In this document: positions 7,303 to 13,769 of the stretch, piece by piece
Layout: the number at the start of each line of letters is the position of its first letter
Numbering within the stretch: the first letter of the stretch is position 1
Assembly (NCBI GenBank): GCA_947489445.1
Contig: CANLDN010000001.1
Location: 372,001-436,000, forward strand
Direction: 5' to 3'
Source: an uncultured Paracoccaceae bacterium
Lineage (GTDB): Bacteria > Pseudomonadota > Alphaproteobacteria > Rhodobacterales > Rhodobacteraceae
Length of the DNA stretch: 64,000 bases
Made by a program: the position numbers and the translations under genes
The notes under the pieces: model-generated
What the model was told of the DNA's origin: nothing
Database searches by the model: none
Seen by the model: the letters and a program-made list of their open reading frames with translations, nothing else

Positions 7303-8151
7303 ATGCTTGATGTTTCAAATCATACATCTCTTCCGCCACGTCCCGGCGTTGGCTACAAACCCCAACATTACAACGACATCATGCGCGATCCCGGCCCTGT
7401 TGCATGGCTGGAAATCCATGCAGAGAATTACATGGGGGATGGCGGTCGCCCCATTTCGCAATTGCGCCACCTCGCCGAACGGTTTCCTGTTTCCGTTCAT
7501 GGTGTCGGCCTGTCCATCGGCGGCGAAGGCACCCTTGACCCTGACCATCTTGCCCGTCTCAAACATCTGGTCGGCTGGCTGAACCCGGCCAGCTTTTCCG
7601 AACATTTGGCCTGGTCCACACATGACAGCCATTTCTACAACGACCTGCTGCCCCTACCCTACAATGCCGCCACGCTTGCCCGTGTTGCTGCGCATATCAA
7701 TCAGGTTCAAGATACCCTGGGGCGTCGCATGCTGTTGGAAAATCCATCCAGCTATCTGGCCTTTGCGGAATCGAGCATGTCCGAAACAGACTTTCTGCGT
7801 GAACTGGTTCAACGCACGGGCTGTGGCCTGCTGCTAGACGTTAACAACGTCTTTGTCAGCGCCACCAACCTCAAGACATCGCCGCAGGCGTATATTGATG
7901 ATTTCCCTCTGGACGCCGTTGGTGAAATTCATCTTGGTGGACATGATGAAGATGAGGACGAAACGGGTGCAACACTGTTGATCGATAGCCATGGGAAACC
8001 CGTTGTCGACCCGGTGTGGGCCTTGCTTGACTATACGCTTGCAAAATCTGGCCCCAAGCCGCTTTTGATTGAATGGGATACCGATGTGCCCGAGTGGCCC
8101 ATCTTATGCGCAGAAACCGAACGCGCAGCGATGGCACTGGCACCGGCATGA
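7303..8151 (+). CDS. bufB: Multinuclear non-heme iron oxidase, bufferin maturation enzyme (DUF692)
   Basis: 282-residue TIM-barrel enzyme of the DUF692/MNIO family (relatives of MbnB and TglH). Visible conserved blocks in order: E-I-H39-A-E-N-Y-M-G, V-S-V-H66-G-V-G-L-S-I-G, F-S-E100-H101-L-A-W-S, L-L-E146-N147-P-S-S-Y-L, L-L-L-D179-V-N181-N-V, G-E-I-H210-L-G-G-H214, D228-S-H230-G and L-I-E257-W-D-T-D-V-P. These His, Glu, Asp and Asn residues fit the iron ligands and active site known for the family. It should oxidise cysteines of the adjacent precursor. Stop and next start overlap (ATGA), coupling it to the DUF2063 partner, which in this family presents the precursor to the enzyme. Confidence 0.93.
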   Translation: MLDVSNHTSLPPRPGVGYKPQHYNDIMRDPGPVAWLEIHAENYMGDGGRPISQLRHLAERFPVSVHGVGLSIGGEGTLDPDHLARLKHLVGWLNPASFSEHLAWSTHDSHFYNDLLPLPYNAATLARVAAHINQVQDTLGRRMLLENPSSYLAFAESSMSETDFLRELVQRTGCGLLLDVNNVFVSATNLKTSPQAYIDDFPLDAVGEIHLGGHDEDEDETGATLLIDSHGKPVVDPVWALLDYTLAKSGPKPLLIEWDTDVPEWPILCAETERAAMALAPA

Positions 8152-8885
8152 CCGTATCGCAATCCGATTTCACGGCCAGCATGCTGGATCCGGCTGCATC
8201 TGTGCCAAGCGGTTTGCAGAACCCTGATGGTGCGGCAGCCAGCAAGCGTTTCAATGTCTACCGCAACAATGTCGCGGTTAGCTTGTCTGACGCATTGGAA
8301 ACAGCTTTTCCCGTGGTCCGCAAACTGGTTGGTGATCAGTTTTTCCGGGCGATGGCCGGTGTCTATCTGCGCAAGCACCCACCCAAATCACCATTGATGA
8401 TGTTCTATGGCGCGGCGATGCCGCAATTCCTGAGCAGGTTTGAACCCGCAAAATCAGTTCCCTACCTGCCCGATATCGCCAAGGTCGAGTTGGCCTTGCG
8501 CCATGCTTACCACGCCGCCGATACGAAGCCGCTCGATGCGAACGCCCTGGCTGCGGTTGCCCCTGATGCGCTGATGCGCACGCGGTTGAAAATTGCACCC
8601 GCGATCCAGACGATCACATCACCCTATCCGATCCACGCCATTTACCGCGCCAACACCGTGGCCGATGCATCCAAACCCATTATGCAGCCCGAAGCGCTTG
8701 TCGTGACCCGCGCCGGGTTCGATCCCGAAATCCACCTGATCAACGCCGCCGCCGCATCATGTATCGACGCATTGGCCCAAGGCCAAAGCCTTGGCGAGGC
8801 CATGGCCGTCGCGGATGACACCCTTGATCTTGGTGCGACGCTTGGTGTTTTGCTGGCCCAAGGGGCCGTGACAGAAATCTATTGA
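8148..8885 (+). CDS. bufC: MNIO partner protein (DUF2063), precursor-recognition subunit
   Basis: 245 residues. The N-terminal half has the DUF2063 pattern (R-F-N-V-Y-R-N-N-V near residue 40, then L-x-x-A-F-P-V-V-x-x-L-V-G-x-x-F-F, Y-L-x-x-H-P-P-K-S-P-x-M-x-x-Y-G). The middle contains Y-L-P-D-I-A-x-V-E-x-A-x-x-x-A-Y-H-A-A-D and the C-terminus is a small helical domain. DUF2063 proteins work with DUF692 oxidases and bind the leader region of the substrate. The ATG overlaps the bufB stop (ATGA), so this start is preferred to longer frames that overlap bufB heavily. Thirteen bases separate it from the DoxX gene. Confidence 0.9.
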   Translation: MTVSQSDFTASMLDPAASVPSGLQNPDGAAASKRFNVYRNNVAVSLSDALETAFPVVRKLVGDQFFRAMAGVYLRKHPPKSPLMMFYGAAMPQFLSRFEPAKSVPYLPDIAKVELALRHAYHAADTKPLDANALAAVAPDALMRTRLKIAPAIQTITSPYPIHAIYRANTVADASKPIMQPEALVVTRAGFDPEIHLINAAAASCIDALAQGQSLGEAMAVADDTLDLGATLGVLLAQGAVTEIY

Positions 8886-8898
8886 AAGGCCTCTGAAT

Positions 8899-9447
8899 AT
8901 GACCACTTCACCGATTGACCGCATGATTGCGCCTGTAAACCGTGCTGGCGACACCGTGCTGCCCCTTCTGGCGCGGTTTGTTTTTGCCGCGGTGCTGCTG
9001 ATGTATTTCTGGAACTCAGGCCTGACTAAGCTGGGCGATGGGCTGTTGGGTTTCTTGTCGCCTTCATCCGGGGCCTATGTACAAATTTTTCCCAAGGCGA
9101 TGGAAGCCGTCGGCTATGACACGTCACAATTGACGCTATTTCATTGGGCTGTAGTCGTTGGCGGCACTGTTGCGGAATTTGTGCTGCCGCTTTTGATCAT
9201 CGTTGGCTTGCTGACCCGGCTGGCGGCCTTTGGCATGATCGGATTTATCGTGGTGCAGTCGCTGACGGATCTCTTCGGGCACGGCGGCATCGCACATGAC
9301 GGTACACTTGGGGCGTGGTTCGACCGGATGCCCGATGCGCTGATCCTTGATCAACGCGCTTTCTGGGTATTGGCTTTGCTGATCCTTGTTTTTAAGGGGG
9401 CCGGGGCGCTGTCGATTGACCGGTTGTTGTTCAAAAATGCGCCCTAG
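8899..9447 (+). CDS. DoxX-family membrane protein of the bufferin operon
   Basis: 182 residues with four predicted membrane helices (about 23-40, 77-105, 108-125, 145-165), N-terminus charged, and the DoxX-type R-F-V-F-A-A-V-L-L-M-Y-F-W-N-S-G-L-T-K opening. A DoxX-like gene is a regular fourth member of DUF2282-DUF692-DUF2063 operons; its role there is not known to me, a redox or export-associated membrane function being the usual suggestion. The final 17 bases overlap the end of the opposite-strand membrane protein gene, so the operon terminates without its own intergenic space. Confidence 0.85.
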   Translation: MTTSPIDRMIAPVNRAGDTVLPLLARFVFAAVLLMYFWNSGLTKLGDGLLGFLSPSSGAYVQIFPKAMEAVGYDTSQLTLFHWAVVVGGTVAEFVLPLLIIVGLLTRLAAFGMIGFIVVQSLTDLFGHGGIAHDGTLGAWFDRMPDALILDQRAFWVLALLILVFKGAGALSIDRLLFKNAP

Positions 9448-9799
9448 GCTCATCAGGTTTACCTGCTGCAATGGCAAGTAAACCGGCCAGACCAGCAAAA
9501 CCGATCGGGAACATTGTCGCGACGTTAAAGCCGAAAGCAGCGTAGAAAAACGCGGCTGATATCACCAGCAAAATACCACCCCAGAGCGCGCCTGATTTGG
9601 CCATAGCACCGCCAGCGATGGCCAAAAGCGGCGCGATGAAACTGGCAAAACGAATGAAACCGGGGTTTTCGAGCAGCCCGAAAACCTCACCAACCTGGCT
9701 GTGCCGCTCGGACAGTTCTGCGTAGCCATAGCCGAATAGACCCACGATGATGCCGATCAGGCCGGCGATGATACCAAGTATTGATGCGGCGTTGCGCAT
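9431..9799 (-). CDS. Small four-helix membrane protein, unknown
   Basis: 122 residues with hydrophobic segments at about 6-25, 48-67, 70-90 and 92-112. The N-terminal Ile/Gly-rich helix (I-L-G-I-I-A-G-L-I-G-I-I-V-G-L-F-G-Y-G) is typical of DUF4064-like proteins, to which it may belong. The first loop is polar, with E-L-S-E-R-H-S-Q-V-G-E-V-F-G-L. An AAGGAGA lies shortly before the ATG. It converges on, and overlaps by 17 bases, the DoxX gene of the bufferin operon. I cannot assign a function. Confidence 0.6.
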   Translation of the reverse strand: MRNAASILGIIAGLIGIIVGLFGYGYAELSERHSQVGEVFGLLENPGFIRFASFIAPLLAIAGGAMAKSGALWGGILLVISAAFFYAAFGFNVATMFPIGFAGLAGLLAIAAGKPDEPRAHF

Positions 9800-9843
9800 G
9801 TGTCTCTCCTTACTGCTCTGATCCTGACATAAGGATCATCGCG

Positions 9844-10173
9844 TCAATCGCCAAGGTATGCGGCCTGCACGTCCGGTTTCCAGCCGATGGTCCAGACGCC
9901 GTTGTTTTCGATCACAGGGCGTTTCATGAGGGCCGGATGGGCCGCGAGCAAAGCCGTTGGATCGCTGGCTTTTTCGGCATCTGACAAACTGCGCCATGTG
10001 GTTGAGGCCCGATTTATGGCCTGATCACCAAATTGTGTGATGATTTCTGCAAGATCGGCATCCGATACACCATCTGCACGCACATCAATGACCTGCGGGG
10101 TGTGCCCTGCGGCGGTGAGTGCCTTGAGCGCCTTGCGGCAAGTGTCGCAGGATTTCAAACCAAAAAATCGCAT
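9844..10173 (-). CDS. ArsC/Spx-type thioredoxin-fold reductase
   Basis: 109 residues opening MRFFGLKSCDTCRKALKAL, that is, an ArsC-like thioredoxin fold with a C9-x-x-C12 pair on the first helix, followed by the family's R-K-A-x-K-x-L pattern, N-R-A-S-T-T-W-R-x-L near residue 62 and the cis-proline region L-M-K-R-P-V-I near 88. The arginine of R-P-V-I is the conserved ArsC/YffB/Spx position. Members reduce arsenate or mixed disulfides with glutathione; which applies here is open. The start has a near-perfect AGGAGG six bases before it. Upstream in-frame codons extend into the promoter region of the divergent cold shock gene and are rejected. Confidence 0.85.
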   Translation of the reverse strand: MRFFGLKSCDTCRKALKALTAAGHTPQVIDVRADGVSDADLAEIITQFGDQAINRASTTWRSLSDAEKASDPTALLAAHPALMKRPVIENNGVWTIGWKPDVQAAYLGD

Positions 10174-10346
10174 AGTGCCTCCTGATTGTGCGATGAACTG
10201 CCAATTCGCGTGGTGCGACGACATGTCATTTGCCTTTTGCATAGAATACCTAAGTCTAGAAGTACAAGGCCAAGGGAAGTCCGCTTTGTCGCGGGGCCCA
10301 AGACCTGCCCTGCCCAGCCATGGGCCCGACAAAAGGAGAGCGGACT

Positions 10347-10556
10347 ATGCCAAGTGGCACCGTAAAATGGTTCAATACAACAAAGGGTTACGGGTTTATC
10401 GCGCCGGATGATGGGGGTGCGGATATATTTGTGCATATCTCGGCGGTGGAACAATCAGGGATGACCGGATTGGGGGACGATCAAAAGATCACTTTTGAGC
10501 TGATCGAAGGCCGGGATGGCCGCAAAATGGCGGGAAATCTGGCCAAGGCAGAATAG
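10347..10556 (+). CDS. Cold shock protein, CspA family
   Basis: 69-residue single cold-shock domain that binds single-stranded RNA and DNA. RNP1 K-G-Y-G-F-I and RNP2 D-I-F-V-H-I are both intact, preceded by the diagnostic G-T-V-K-W-F-N. The ATG follows AAAGGAG at a good spacing. It is divergent from the ArsC-like gene and converges on the 57-codon gene downstream. The 5' untranslated stretch is short, so the long thermosensing leader known for E. coli cspA is not evident. Confidence 0.95.
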   Translation: MPSGTVKWFNTTKGYGFIAPDDGGADIFVHISAVEQSGMTGLGDDQKITFELIEGRDGRKMAGNLAKAE

Positions 10557-10562
10557 GAAAGG

Positions 10563-10592
10563 GTCGGACCGTCTGCGCCAGCGTGGTCCGAC
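10563..10592. terminator. Inverted repeat between convergent genes, possible bidirectional terminator
   Basis: GTCGGACC (10563-10570) pairs perfectly with GGTCCGAC (10585-10592) across a 14-base loop. It falls exactly between the cold shock gene stop and the opposite small gene stop. There is no clear T-run, so termination strength is uncertain. Confidence 0.4.
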
Positions 10593-10596
10593 GTGA

Positions 10597-10770
10597 TCAG
10601 GCGGCCAGACGGTTGCTATCGCCGGATTTTTCGACGGCGGTGCGGGGCCGGTTGCTGGACATATTATCGCATTCGCGGGTCAGTCGTTCGACCAAATCCA
10701 TGTGGATTGGCGAGAAAGCGCGTCTTTTGGTGTCTTCGGCCGCAAGTGTTTTCGTCTTCGTAACGTTCAT
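10597..10770 (-). CDS. Small hypothetical protein (57 residues)
   Basis: Begins MNVTKTKTLAAEDTKRRAFS, continues P-I-H-M-D-L-V-E-R-L-T-R-E-C-D-N-M and ends N-R-L-A-A. A strong GGGAGG lies five bases before the ATG, which is the main reason for calling it real despite its size. It is positively charged, without a membrane segment. It converges on the cold shock gene, and its upstream region contains a 52-base imperfect inverted repeat. I do not recognise a family; regulation alongside the cold shock gene is possible but not shown. Confidence 0.55.
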   Translation of the reverse strand: MNVTKTKTLAAEDTKRRAFSPIHMDLVERLTRECDNMSSNRPRTAVEKSGDSNRLAA

Positions 10771-10822
10771 GATAGCCTCCCAGATGTTTGATATGTCTCA
10801 AAACGTTTTATACTGGAAACTG

Positions 10823-10874
10823 CCCCACACGTATGAGGGGAACCTAGCGTAACTTTTCCCCCATTTACGTGGGG
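10823..10874. repeat. 52-base imperfect inverted repeat
   Basis: The 20-base arms at 10823-10842 and 10855-10874 match at 15 positions: CCCCAC with GTGGGG on the outside, then ATG with CAT, then GGGGAA with TTCCCC nearest the 12-13-base loop. It lies about 53 bases before the start of the small minus-strand gene, so it could be part of that gene's leader or a small RNA. Confidence 0.55.
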
Positions 10875-10882
10875 TCATGAAG

Positions 10883-10909
10883 GTTTTGACGCCTTTTTCA
10901 CGTCAAAAC
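10883..10909. repeat. Perfect nine-pair hairpin
   Basis: GTTTTGACG (10883-10891) and CGTCAAAAC (10901-10909) are exact complements across a nine-base loop CCTTTTTCA. It follows the 52-base inverted repeat by eight bases. No terminator T-run follows on either strand. Confidence 0.55.
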
Positions 10910-11129
10910 TGCGGCATTTGGCGGTGAGTGGCCGGTAGCCATCGCGTTTTGCCCGTGAAAATAGGGTGTCCCGAATTCATTGACGAATCGTTAATGACAC
11001 TGGCTAACGTCGGGTCAGCGTGGGCTTGCGTGGCCAAAAACGCGCAACGTTCGGTGGGTTTTGGTCCGGGGTCCGCGCCCGGCAGGACGCGACGGTATTA
11101 AGAAACAAGCAAATAACGGGTTTGGGTGC

Positions 11130-11173
11130 ATGCAGAACCTATGCAGAAACCATGCGCAAACCATGCGCATGAT
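11130..11173. repeat. Four imperfect tandem 11-base repeats
   Basis: Units ATGCAGAACCT, ATGCAGAAACC, ATGCGCAAACC and ATGCGCATGAT follow without a gap. A period of 11 bases is close to one helical turn, so any protein bound at each unit would sit on the same face. Function unknown. Confidence 0.6.
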
Positions 11174-11381
11174 CATATGGCATGGGCCGGGTTAACGCAG
11201 CGCACGGTGCAGAAGGTTAATGTGCGGTAAACGGGCAAGGCCGCGGCGAAGGCTGCGGCTGGTGTTGCGCAAGACAGTAGGGCAGCGCCCGGACCTCGGG
11301 GATGGCGCGCTGACGGGTCTGCTTGGCGGGGCTTGGCGTTTATCGGTGACGGTGGTGTGGGGTGCGGCGCCCGCAAAAGCG

Positions 11382-11491
11382 CCCTCCCCGTGGGGGAGGG
11401 TTTGAACCGTCTCGGAAATGGTCCGGGGGACCATTTCAGGTTCAAACGGGCGGAGCCCCGGCCCGGGCGCTGCCCGGCGATGCCGGGTGGG
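11382..11491. repeat. Nested hairpin cluster in a GC-rich repeat element
   Basis: CCCTCCCC/GGGGAGGG (11382-11400, three-base loop) is followed by a cruciform: outer arms TTTGAACC (11401-11408) and GGTTCAAA (11439-11446), inner hairpin GAAATGGTCC (11415-11424) with GGACCATTTC (11428-11437), loop GGG. A GC tail with GCCCCGGCCCGGGCGC and CCCGGCGATGCCGGG continues to 11491. From memory, similar GGACCATTTC plus GGAGCCCCGG sequences recur between genes in Rhodobacteraceae genomes. Confidence 0.65.
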
Positions 11492-11555
11492 AGGATTCGA
11501 TCAGCATGCGGACGTGCCTCAATCCGTTGTTAACCAACTCTGGTGAACATGCGTC

Positions 11556-12020
11556 ATGTCGAAATACATCCGTCCCAAGCGCCAAGGTGCCACCGTGTTT
11601 TTCACCGTCAACCTTGCCGACCGGTCGTCGGATTTATTGGTGCGTGAGGTTGCAACATTGCGCGAAGTGGTCGCCAAAACCCGTATGGAGCGCCCTTTTG
11701 CAATAGACGCATGGGTGGTGTTGCCCGATCACATGCATTGCATTTGGACGTTACCGCCGGGTGATGCGGATTTTTCGATGCGATGGAATGTCATCAAGGC
11801 GCGGTTTTCGCATGCCATGCAGGCCGGTCCACAAAAACGCAGCCACATTGCCCGCCGCGAGAAAGGTATTTGGCAACGCAGATTTTGGGAACACCATATT
11901 CGCAGCGACGAAGATTACGCGGCGCATGTCAATTATTGTTGGATCAATCCGGTGAAACACGGATTGGTGGAAACCCCCGAAGCGTGGCCATATTCATCAT
12001 ATCACCGCGATCATGCGTAG
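11556..12020 (+). CDS. REP-associated tyrosine transposase (RAYT, Y1/HUH family)
   Basis: 154 residues, the usual size of a RAYT. It has F-F-T-V-N-L-A-D-R near the N-terminus, the HUH-type metal site H-M-H in L-P-D-H-M-H-C-I-W, then W-Q-R-R-F-W-E-H-H-I-R, and Y-x-x-W-I-N-P-V-K-H-G-L-V containing the candidate nucleophilic tyrosine near residue 130. RAYTs cut single-stranded REP hairpins and are held responsible for spreading REPs. A matching inverted pair of REP sequences starts within the last codons and continues directly after the stop, which fixes the functional assignment. It stands alone, without an apparent operon. Confidence 0.92.
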   Translation: MSKYIRPKRQGATVFFTVNLADRSSDLLVREVATLREVVAKTRMERPFAIDAWVVLPDHMHCIWTLPPGDADFSMRWNVIKARFSHAMQAGPQKRSHIARREKGIWQRRFWEHHIRSDEDYAAHVNYCWINPVKHGLVETPEAWPYSSYHRDHA

Positions 12021-12040
12021 GGTGCGCGTTTATGCGCACC
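12016..12040 (+). repeat. REP element, left copy of an inverted pair (REPIN)
   Basis: Tail CGTAG followed by hairpin arms GGTGCGC and GCGCACC around GTTTAT. It overlaps the RAYT stop codon (TAG). The copy at 12065-12089 is its reverse complement with one difference in 25. Confidence 0.9.
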
Positions 12041-12064
12041 GATGTGGGGTGGTGATGGGTGGTT

Positions 12065-12089
12065 GGTGCGCATGAACGCGCACCCTACG
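12065..12089 (-). repeat. REP element, right copy of an inverted pair (REPIN)
   Basis: On the minus strand it reads CGTAG, GGTGCGC, GTTCAT, GCGCACC, differing from the left copy at one loop base. A 24-base spacer separates the two, as in a BIME/REPIN doublet substrate for the adjacent RAYT. Confidence 0.9.
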
Positions 12090-12094
12090 GCTTG

Positions 12095-12646
12095 CTAAGA
12101 TCTTGGTAGCTGCAGGTTTGGCGAGTATTCCAACTGCTCGATAACATTTGCCGCTCCGACGCACTCCTCGACAAAACCGAGGTGGCCTTCCCACTCTGGG
12201 ACTTTGGTTTCCAATAGCCAATCCAAAAACGCCAATGATCTGCCGGCTTCATCCTCTGTTCGTAGCATATTGATTAGATTGTTGGCGTGCCCAACGTTTA
12301 GTTCATTGGCGTATTTCATGTATCTGGCCACCCCTTCAGGACCGAGAATTTCATGAAAATGCCCCGTATTAATCAAGGGGTCGACAATGCGGTAGTTGAA
12401 ACCCGACATGTCGAGAAAATAGTCATGATCGAGAATCTGTCCCGCCGTGAAACGCTCTTTCTTGCGTTGTATCTCGCGCTTCAACTTGTTCAACTCAGTA
12501 CGATTAATTGCCGTTTCAACTGCGAAGATGCGTTTTGCATTTGCCCTATGCTTCCTGAACGTAAGCCAATTCAGAAAGTATTGGATCAACGAACCCGCTA
12601 CTATACCAAGGAATAGCCAGACAGCATTTATGACGAACTGACTCAC
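12095..12646 (-). CDS. Membrane-anchored protein of unknown function
   Basis: 183 residues from a GTG whose bases overlap the thyX stop (GTGA), the arrangement seen repeatedly in this window; a longer ATG start nine codons upstream is possible. Residues 4-28 ([20 protein letters not shown]) are one membrane helix; the rest is soluble, with a basic helix R-K-H-R-A-N-A-K-R just inside and a charged stretch [12 protein letters not shown]. An acidic C-terminal half contains several tryptophans. I do not recognise a family. Coupling to thyX may be positional only. Confidence 0.6.
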   Translation of the reverse strand: MSQFVINAVWLFLGIVAGSLIQYFLNWLTFRKHRANAKRIFAVETAINRTELNKLKREIQRKKERFTAGQILDHDYFLDMSGFNYRIVDPLINTGHFHEILGPEGVARYMKYANELNVGHANNLINMLRTEDEAGRSLAFLDWLLETKVPEWEGHLGFVEECVGAANVIEQLEYSPNLQLPRS

Positions 12647-13548
12647 CCAATCACCTCCCGAAACTCCCGCCATTCCCCCTTGGACATCCCCGAGGTCTCC
12701 TGCGTCACCTCTTCACCCTTGAGCATCCTTCTCACACAGTCAATCGCCTTTGACGAGAGTGTGGCTCCACCCATCCGGTAGTCCTCGAAGGCGCCATAGG
12801 CCGCAGGCACCCAGTCGGCGACGAGTTTGCAGATCTCCTCGGCATAGACCCGGATTTCGTATTGCGCGTGCGCGTCCGCCCGCAGCCGCAGGAAGTGGAA
12901 GAGATTGTGCAGATCCACCTTCCAATACCATTGGGTATAGATATTGGCGGGCAGGTTCATGCGGGCGAGTTCACGGGCCAGACCCTGTTGCCCGTCCTGG
13001 TCGATCATTTCGGCGTAGTGGTCATAGCAGCGCGCGGCGTCGCCTTTGAGGTATTCGAGCACGCGGGCGGCTTCTTCGCCGGTCAGCGCCTCCCCCCTGC
13101 CCTGATTGTTGATTACGGATTGCGCGGCGAGTTTGTCGGGCTCGGGGATGTAGAATTCCCGGTCGAGGATCGAGTAGCGGGCGGAGTATTCGTTGACGTT
13201 CGCTGTCCGGTGCCGGATCCATTGGCGGGCAACGAAGACGGGGAGTTTGACGTGCAGCTTGATCTCGCACATCTCGAACGGGGTGGAGTGCCAGTGGCGC
13301 ATCAGGTAGCGGATGAGCCCCGCATCGTTGGAGACCGACTTGGTGCCCTTGCCGTAGGACACCCGCGCCGCCTGACAGATCGCCGCATCGTCGCCCATAT
13401 AATCGATAACGCGGATGAACCCGTGATCGAGCACGTCATAGGCCTTATAAAGGTGCCCTTCCATCCCTTCGGCGACCGCCCGCAATGTCGGTTTGGACTG
13501 GCTGCGCAGTTCTTCGATTTCGGCCTGTTGTTCGGGGGTGATGGGCAT
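12643..13548 (-). CDS. thyX: Flavin-dependent thymidylate synthase ThyX
   Basis: 301 residues. It methylates dUMP to dTMP with methylene-tetrahydrofolate and reduced FAD. The diagnostic ThyX motif is present as [14 protein letters not shown], with the upstream F-V-A-R-Q-W-I segment, V-S-Y-G-K-G-T-K-S in the N-terminal region, and the C-terminal [19 protein letters not shown] block that contacts nucleotide and flavin. The insertion between the motif and the C-terminal block is typical of longer alphaproteobacterial ThyX. It makes this cell independent of ThyA if no thyA exists elsewhere. The membrane-protein gene follows with a GTGA overlap. Confidence 0.96.
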   Translation of the reverse strand: MPITPEQQAEIEELRSQSKPTLRAVAEGMEGHLYKAYDVLDHGFIRVIDYMGDDAAICQAARVSYGKGTKSVSNDAGLIRYLMRHWHSTPFEMCEIKLHVKLPVFVARQWIRHRTANVNEYSARYSILDREFYIPEPDKLAAQSVINNQGRGEALTGEEAARVLEYLKGDAARCYDHYAEMIDQDGQQGLARELARMNLPANIYTQWYWKVDLHNLFHFLRLRADAHAQYEIRVYAEEICKLVADWVPAAYGAFEDYRMGGATLSSKAIDCVRRMLKGEEVTQETSGMSKGEWREFREVIG

Positions 13549-13769
13549 CGGGGTCCTCGCCTGTTGGGTTGCTCTTTTGTCGGACTATAGAGAATGGCGC
13601 GCGCGGGCAAAACCTTGATTCATGCCTCTGCGGATGATGGGTGGGGCGATATCGCCGACGTGATGGTGATTTGTGCTGATGTTATTGAATACCAAGCGGA
13701 ACCTGCTATCGAGTTGCGATGTCATTCGCCCCGCAATGCAAACACCGTCGATCAGGTCCCAACCCGCTT

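Larger units (their letters stand above)
10771..11555. other. 785-base intergenic region rich in palindromes and repeats, no gene seen
   Basis: No reading frame in this stretch has a ribosome site or family resemblance. It holds, left to right, a 52-base imperfect inverted repeat, a hairpin with nine-pair stem, four 11-base tandem units and a nested hairpin cluster, each listed separately. The GC content rises sharply to the right. It lies upstream of the RAYT transposase, which fits a repeat-collecting locus. Confidence 0.6.

Noticed and set aside
10583..10852. 89-codon plus-strand frame
   Set aside because: Shadow of the minus-strand 57-codon gene, which has a clear ribosome site; the frame has none.
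13719..13769. 17-codon N-terminal extension of the Slam-like protein
   Set aside because: Precedes a complete signal peptide that begins with its own Met.
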